From Acidobacteriota bacterium (lineage in GTDB: Bacteria > Acidobacteriota > Thermoanaerobaculia > Thermoanaerobaculales > Thermoanaerobaculaceae): a stretch of DNA of 7,161 bases. Below, piece by piece: positions 6,145-7,161 of the stretch; position 1 is the stretch's first letter; every line of letters begins with the position of its first letter. The stretch spans positions 1 to 7,161 of the forward strand of contig JAJXUY010000071.1 of NCBI GenBank assembly GCA_021782525.1, in the 5' to 3' direction. Both the position numbers and the translations under genes were made by a program. Under the pieces are notes generated by a model. That model was not told where the DNA came from, did not search any database, and saw nothing but the letters and a program-made list of their open reading frames with translations.

Positions 6145-6229
6145 TGGATGGTGTGCATTGGCGGATCGTGGTCGATTGGTCCTACGACCTATAGGGCCGA
6201 TGGTCCCATCCTCGAGATGGTGTCGACCG

Positions 6230-6373
6230 ATGAGCACCCGTATGCCGGAGCAGCCCACTCCCCGCGGCACCGATCCGATCGACGCCGAGCTGGCGTTCGC
6301 GATCCGCGGGGCCGTCCTTTCCGACCTCGACATTGCGCCTCATGATCGGGCTGGGATCGGCCCATCCACCTGA
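6230..6373 (+). CDS. Possible small ORF (47 aa) overlapping the MBL fragment
   Basis: I do not recognise this protein. From ATG 6230 it reads MSTRMPEQPTPRGTDP, then a helical-looking DAELAFAIRGAVLSDLDIAP, ending at TGA 6371-6373. The stop overlaps the start of homology of the downstream metallo-beta-lactamase-fold frame, which itself has no ATG. That arrangement could mean translational coupling to a GTG at 6376, or simply that this is the displaced 5' part of a broken gene. The Shine-Dalgarno is weak (GAGATGG about 12 bp upstream). It could be a chance ORF. Confidence 0.3.
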   Translation: MSTRMPEQPTPRGTDPIDAELAFAIRGAVLSDLDIAPHDRAGIGPST

Positions 6374-6756
6374 CTGTGCTCGGGGGCTGCGGCGCCTGCC
6401 CAGCGGCCGGGCAGCCCTGCACCGGCTACGTCGTCGAGGCCGACGGCTTCCGGCTGCTGGTCGATCCCGGCTACGGCATCGCCCCAAGCCTCCTTGAGAG
6501 CATGGAGGCGGCCGCCGTCGATGCCGTGATCGTCAGCCACGGGCACCCCGACCACTGCGCCGACCTGAACCCCCTCCTGCGAGCCCGTGTGCTCAGCGAC
6601 GATCCGGCCCCAGCCCTTCCGGTGTACGCCCTGCCGAGTGCCCTAGACGCCGTCCTGGCCCTCGACCGCCCAGGCATGTTCGACGAGGCGATCGACCTGC
6701 GGACGTTCGGGGCGGGTGACGCCCTCGCGGTCGGGCCATTCGCGGTCCGCACCGCC
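6364..6756 (+). pseudogene. Metallo-beta-lactamase-fold hydrolase, N-terminal half only
   Basis: The frame gives LTVLGGCGACPAAGQPC, then VEADGFRLLVDPGYG and DAVIVSHGHPDHCADLNPLL. This is the start of an MBL-fold (RNase Z-like) hydrolase with the metal-binding HxHxDH motif as HGHPDH at 6538-6555. Homology runs through LPVYALPSALDAVLALDRPGM and GPFAVRT to about 6750. It then ends abruptly where serine recombinase sequence begins in another frame. Family members are about 240-280 residues, and the later metal ligands (His and Asp after the break) are missing. There is no ATG at the expected position. Upstream in frame a TGA is at 6343-6345, and the first possible start is GTG 6376, inside the first beta strand. 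The frame stays open to the window end, but its residues after the junction look non-coding. I infer a truncated, inactive gene. Confidence 0.75.
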
Positions 6757-7161
6757 GCCCGAGCTCGTCGAGCCCGACCCGGATCGGCTCCCGGTCGTGC
6801 AGCGGGCCTTCGCGCTGTCGGCCGCGGGGCACACCGACGCCCAGGTGGCGGCCGCGGTGGCGCTGCCCATCTTCACCGTGCGCGGCGTGCTCACCTCGCC
6901 GCTGTACGTGGGGCGCCTGCGGGACGGCAGCCCGGCCCACTGGCCGGCGGTCGTGGACGGGGCGCTCTGGGAGCGGGTGCAGGCCGCCCGGGCGCGGCGC
7001 GCCACCAGCACCGGGCGGCCGGCGAACCCCGCGCCGCCCGTACGCCCTGTCCCGGCTGCACTGCGCCGCCTGCGGCACCCGCCTCACCGGCGACACCGGC
7101 TACTACCGCCACCGCAACGTGTGCCCGGCGTTCGTGGCCGCCCGCCCGCTGCGGCCGCGGC
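6752..7161 (+). pseudogene. Large serine recombinase fragment (recombinase domain and zinc ribbon), frameshifted and cut by window end
   Basis: From about 6758 one frame reads ELVEPDPDRLPVVQRAFALS, AAGHTDAQVAAAVALP, TVRGVLTSPLYVGRLRDG and VDGALWERVQAARARR. This is the DNA-binding recombinase domain of large serine integrases or resolvases. After GRPANP (about 7028) the homology moves to another frame: RRPYALSRLHCAACGTRLTG, then YYRHRNVCPAF, a zinc ribbon with CxxC at about 7062-7073. One extra C in the CCCC run at 7027-7030 explains the shift. The N-terminal resolvase domain with the catalytic serine is absent upstream, since MBL sequence abuts directly. It is therefore a remnant of a phage or integrative element, and not active as seen. 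A single-base sequencing error could explain the frameshift but not the missing catalytic domain. Confidence 0.75.

Larger units (their letters stand above)
6036..6229. other. Intergenic region upstream of the M6 protease
   Basis: No gene is supported here on either strand. It holds the protease ribosome binding site, the 28-bp palindrome at 6117-6144, and the only AT-containing patch (CTATAG near 6190-6195). I could not pair that patch with a -35 hexamer at normal spacing in either direction. The protease promoter must lie here if it is transcribed alone, but I cannot locate it by eye. Confidence 0.5.

Noticed and set aside
3774..6194. An 806-codon open frame on the plus strand covering the whole M6 protease gene
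   Set aside because: It is rich in Val/Arg/Asp/Gly/Leu without any recognisable motif, as expected of the complement of a GC-rich gene with strong third-position bias. The minus-strand protease has a signal peptide, catalytic motifs and a ribosome binding site.
6170..6200. CTATAG patch as a -10 box for the protease or for the plus-strand ORF
   Set aside because: No -35-like hexamer at 16-18 nt spacing on either strand.
6593..7096. Minus-strand ORFs opposite the MBL/recombinase region
   Set aside because: Pro/Arg-rich composition and no family motifs, while the plus strand shows clear MBL and recombinase motifs.
6346..7161. The continuous open frame through MBL and beyond as one fusion protein
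   Set aside because: After about 6756 this frame is Arg/Gly/Ala/Pro-rich with no motif, while serine recombinase homology is clear in the other two frames.

Overview
The window is high-GC DNA from a bacterium with a heavily G/C-ending codon preference, probably an actinobacterium or a soil-type Chloroflexota lineage. Nothing in it (no rRNA, tRNA or lineage-specific gene) fixes the taxon. I see no CRISPR array, no complete IS element and no recognisable defence cassette. The layout is three intact genes of ordinary families set among at least four gene fragments, so this looks like an accessory or decaying stretch of chromosome rather than one coherent system.

Left part (1-2225). A possible small membrane-protein ORF runs off the left edge on the minus strand. 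Next is an RHS/YD-repeat open frame (344-1252, minus), truncated at both ends, lying 10 bp downstream of an intact LuxR-type regulator (ATG 2063, stop at 1263, minus). The regulator has a plausible -35/-10 promoter with a 12-bp perfect palindrome inside the spacer, and its predicted transcript would be nearly leaderless.

Middle (2226-3773). Divergent from the regulator is a secreted 308-residue PD40 beta-propeller protein with a strong ribosome binding site. A terminator-like region with two competing stems follows it. Then comes a SRPBCC (START/polyketide cyclase-like) gene that can be read only by switching frame at least three times. A perfect 12-bp GC stem overlaps its stop codon and probably terminates transcription from both sides.

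Right part (3798-7161). A large intact secreted M6 metalloprotease of the immune inhibitor A type (745 aa) is on the minus strand, with a good signal peptide, zinc site and ribosome binding site. A 28-bp perfect palindrome lies about 80 bp upstream of its start. Beyond it on the plus strand, the N-terminal half of a metallo-beta-lactamase-fold hydrolase (motif HGHPDH) runs directly into the DNA-binding half of a large serine recombinase in another frame, and the recombinase is itself frameshifted before its zinc ribbon. The recombinase lacks its catalytic domain.

Functionally, the only plausible regulatory pair is the LuxR regulator and the divergent PD40 exoprotein. Two of the three intact genes encode exported proteins. 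The fragments (RHS, SRPBCC, MBL, recombinase) suggest a site of past insertion and deletion. I do not see convincing evidence of a new multi-gene system.
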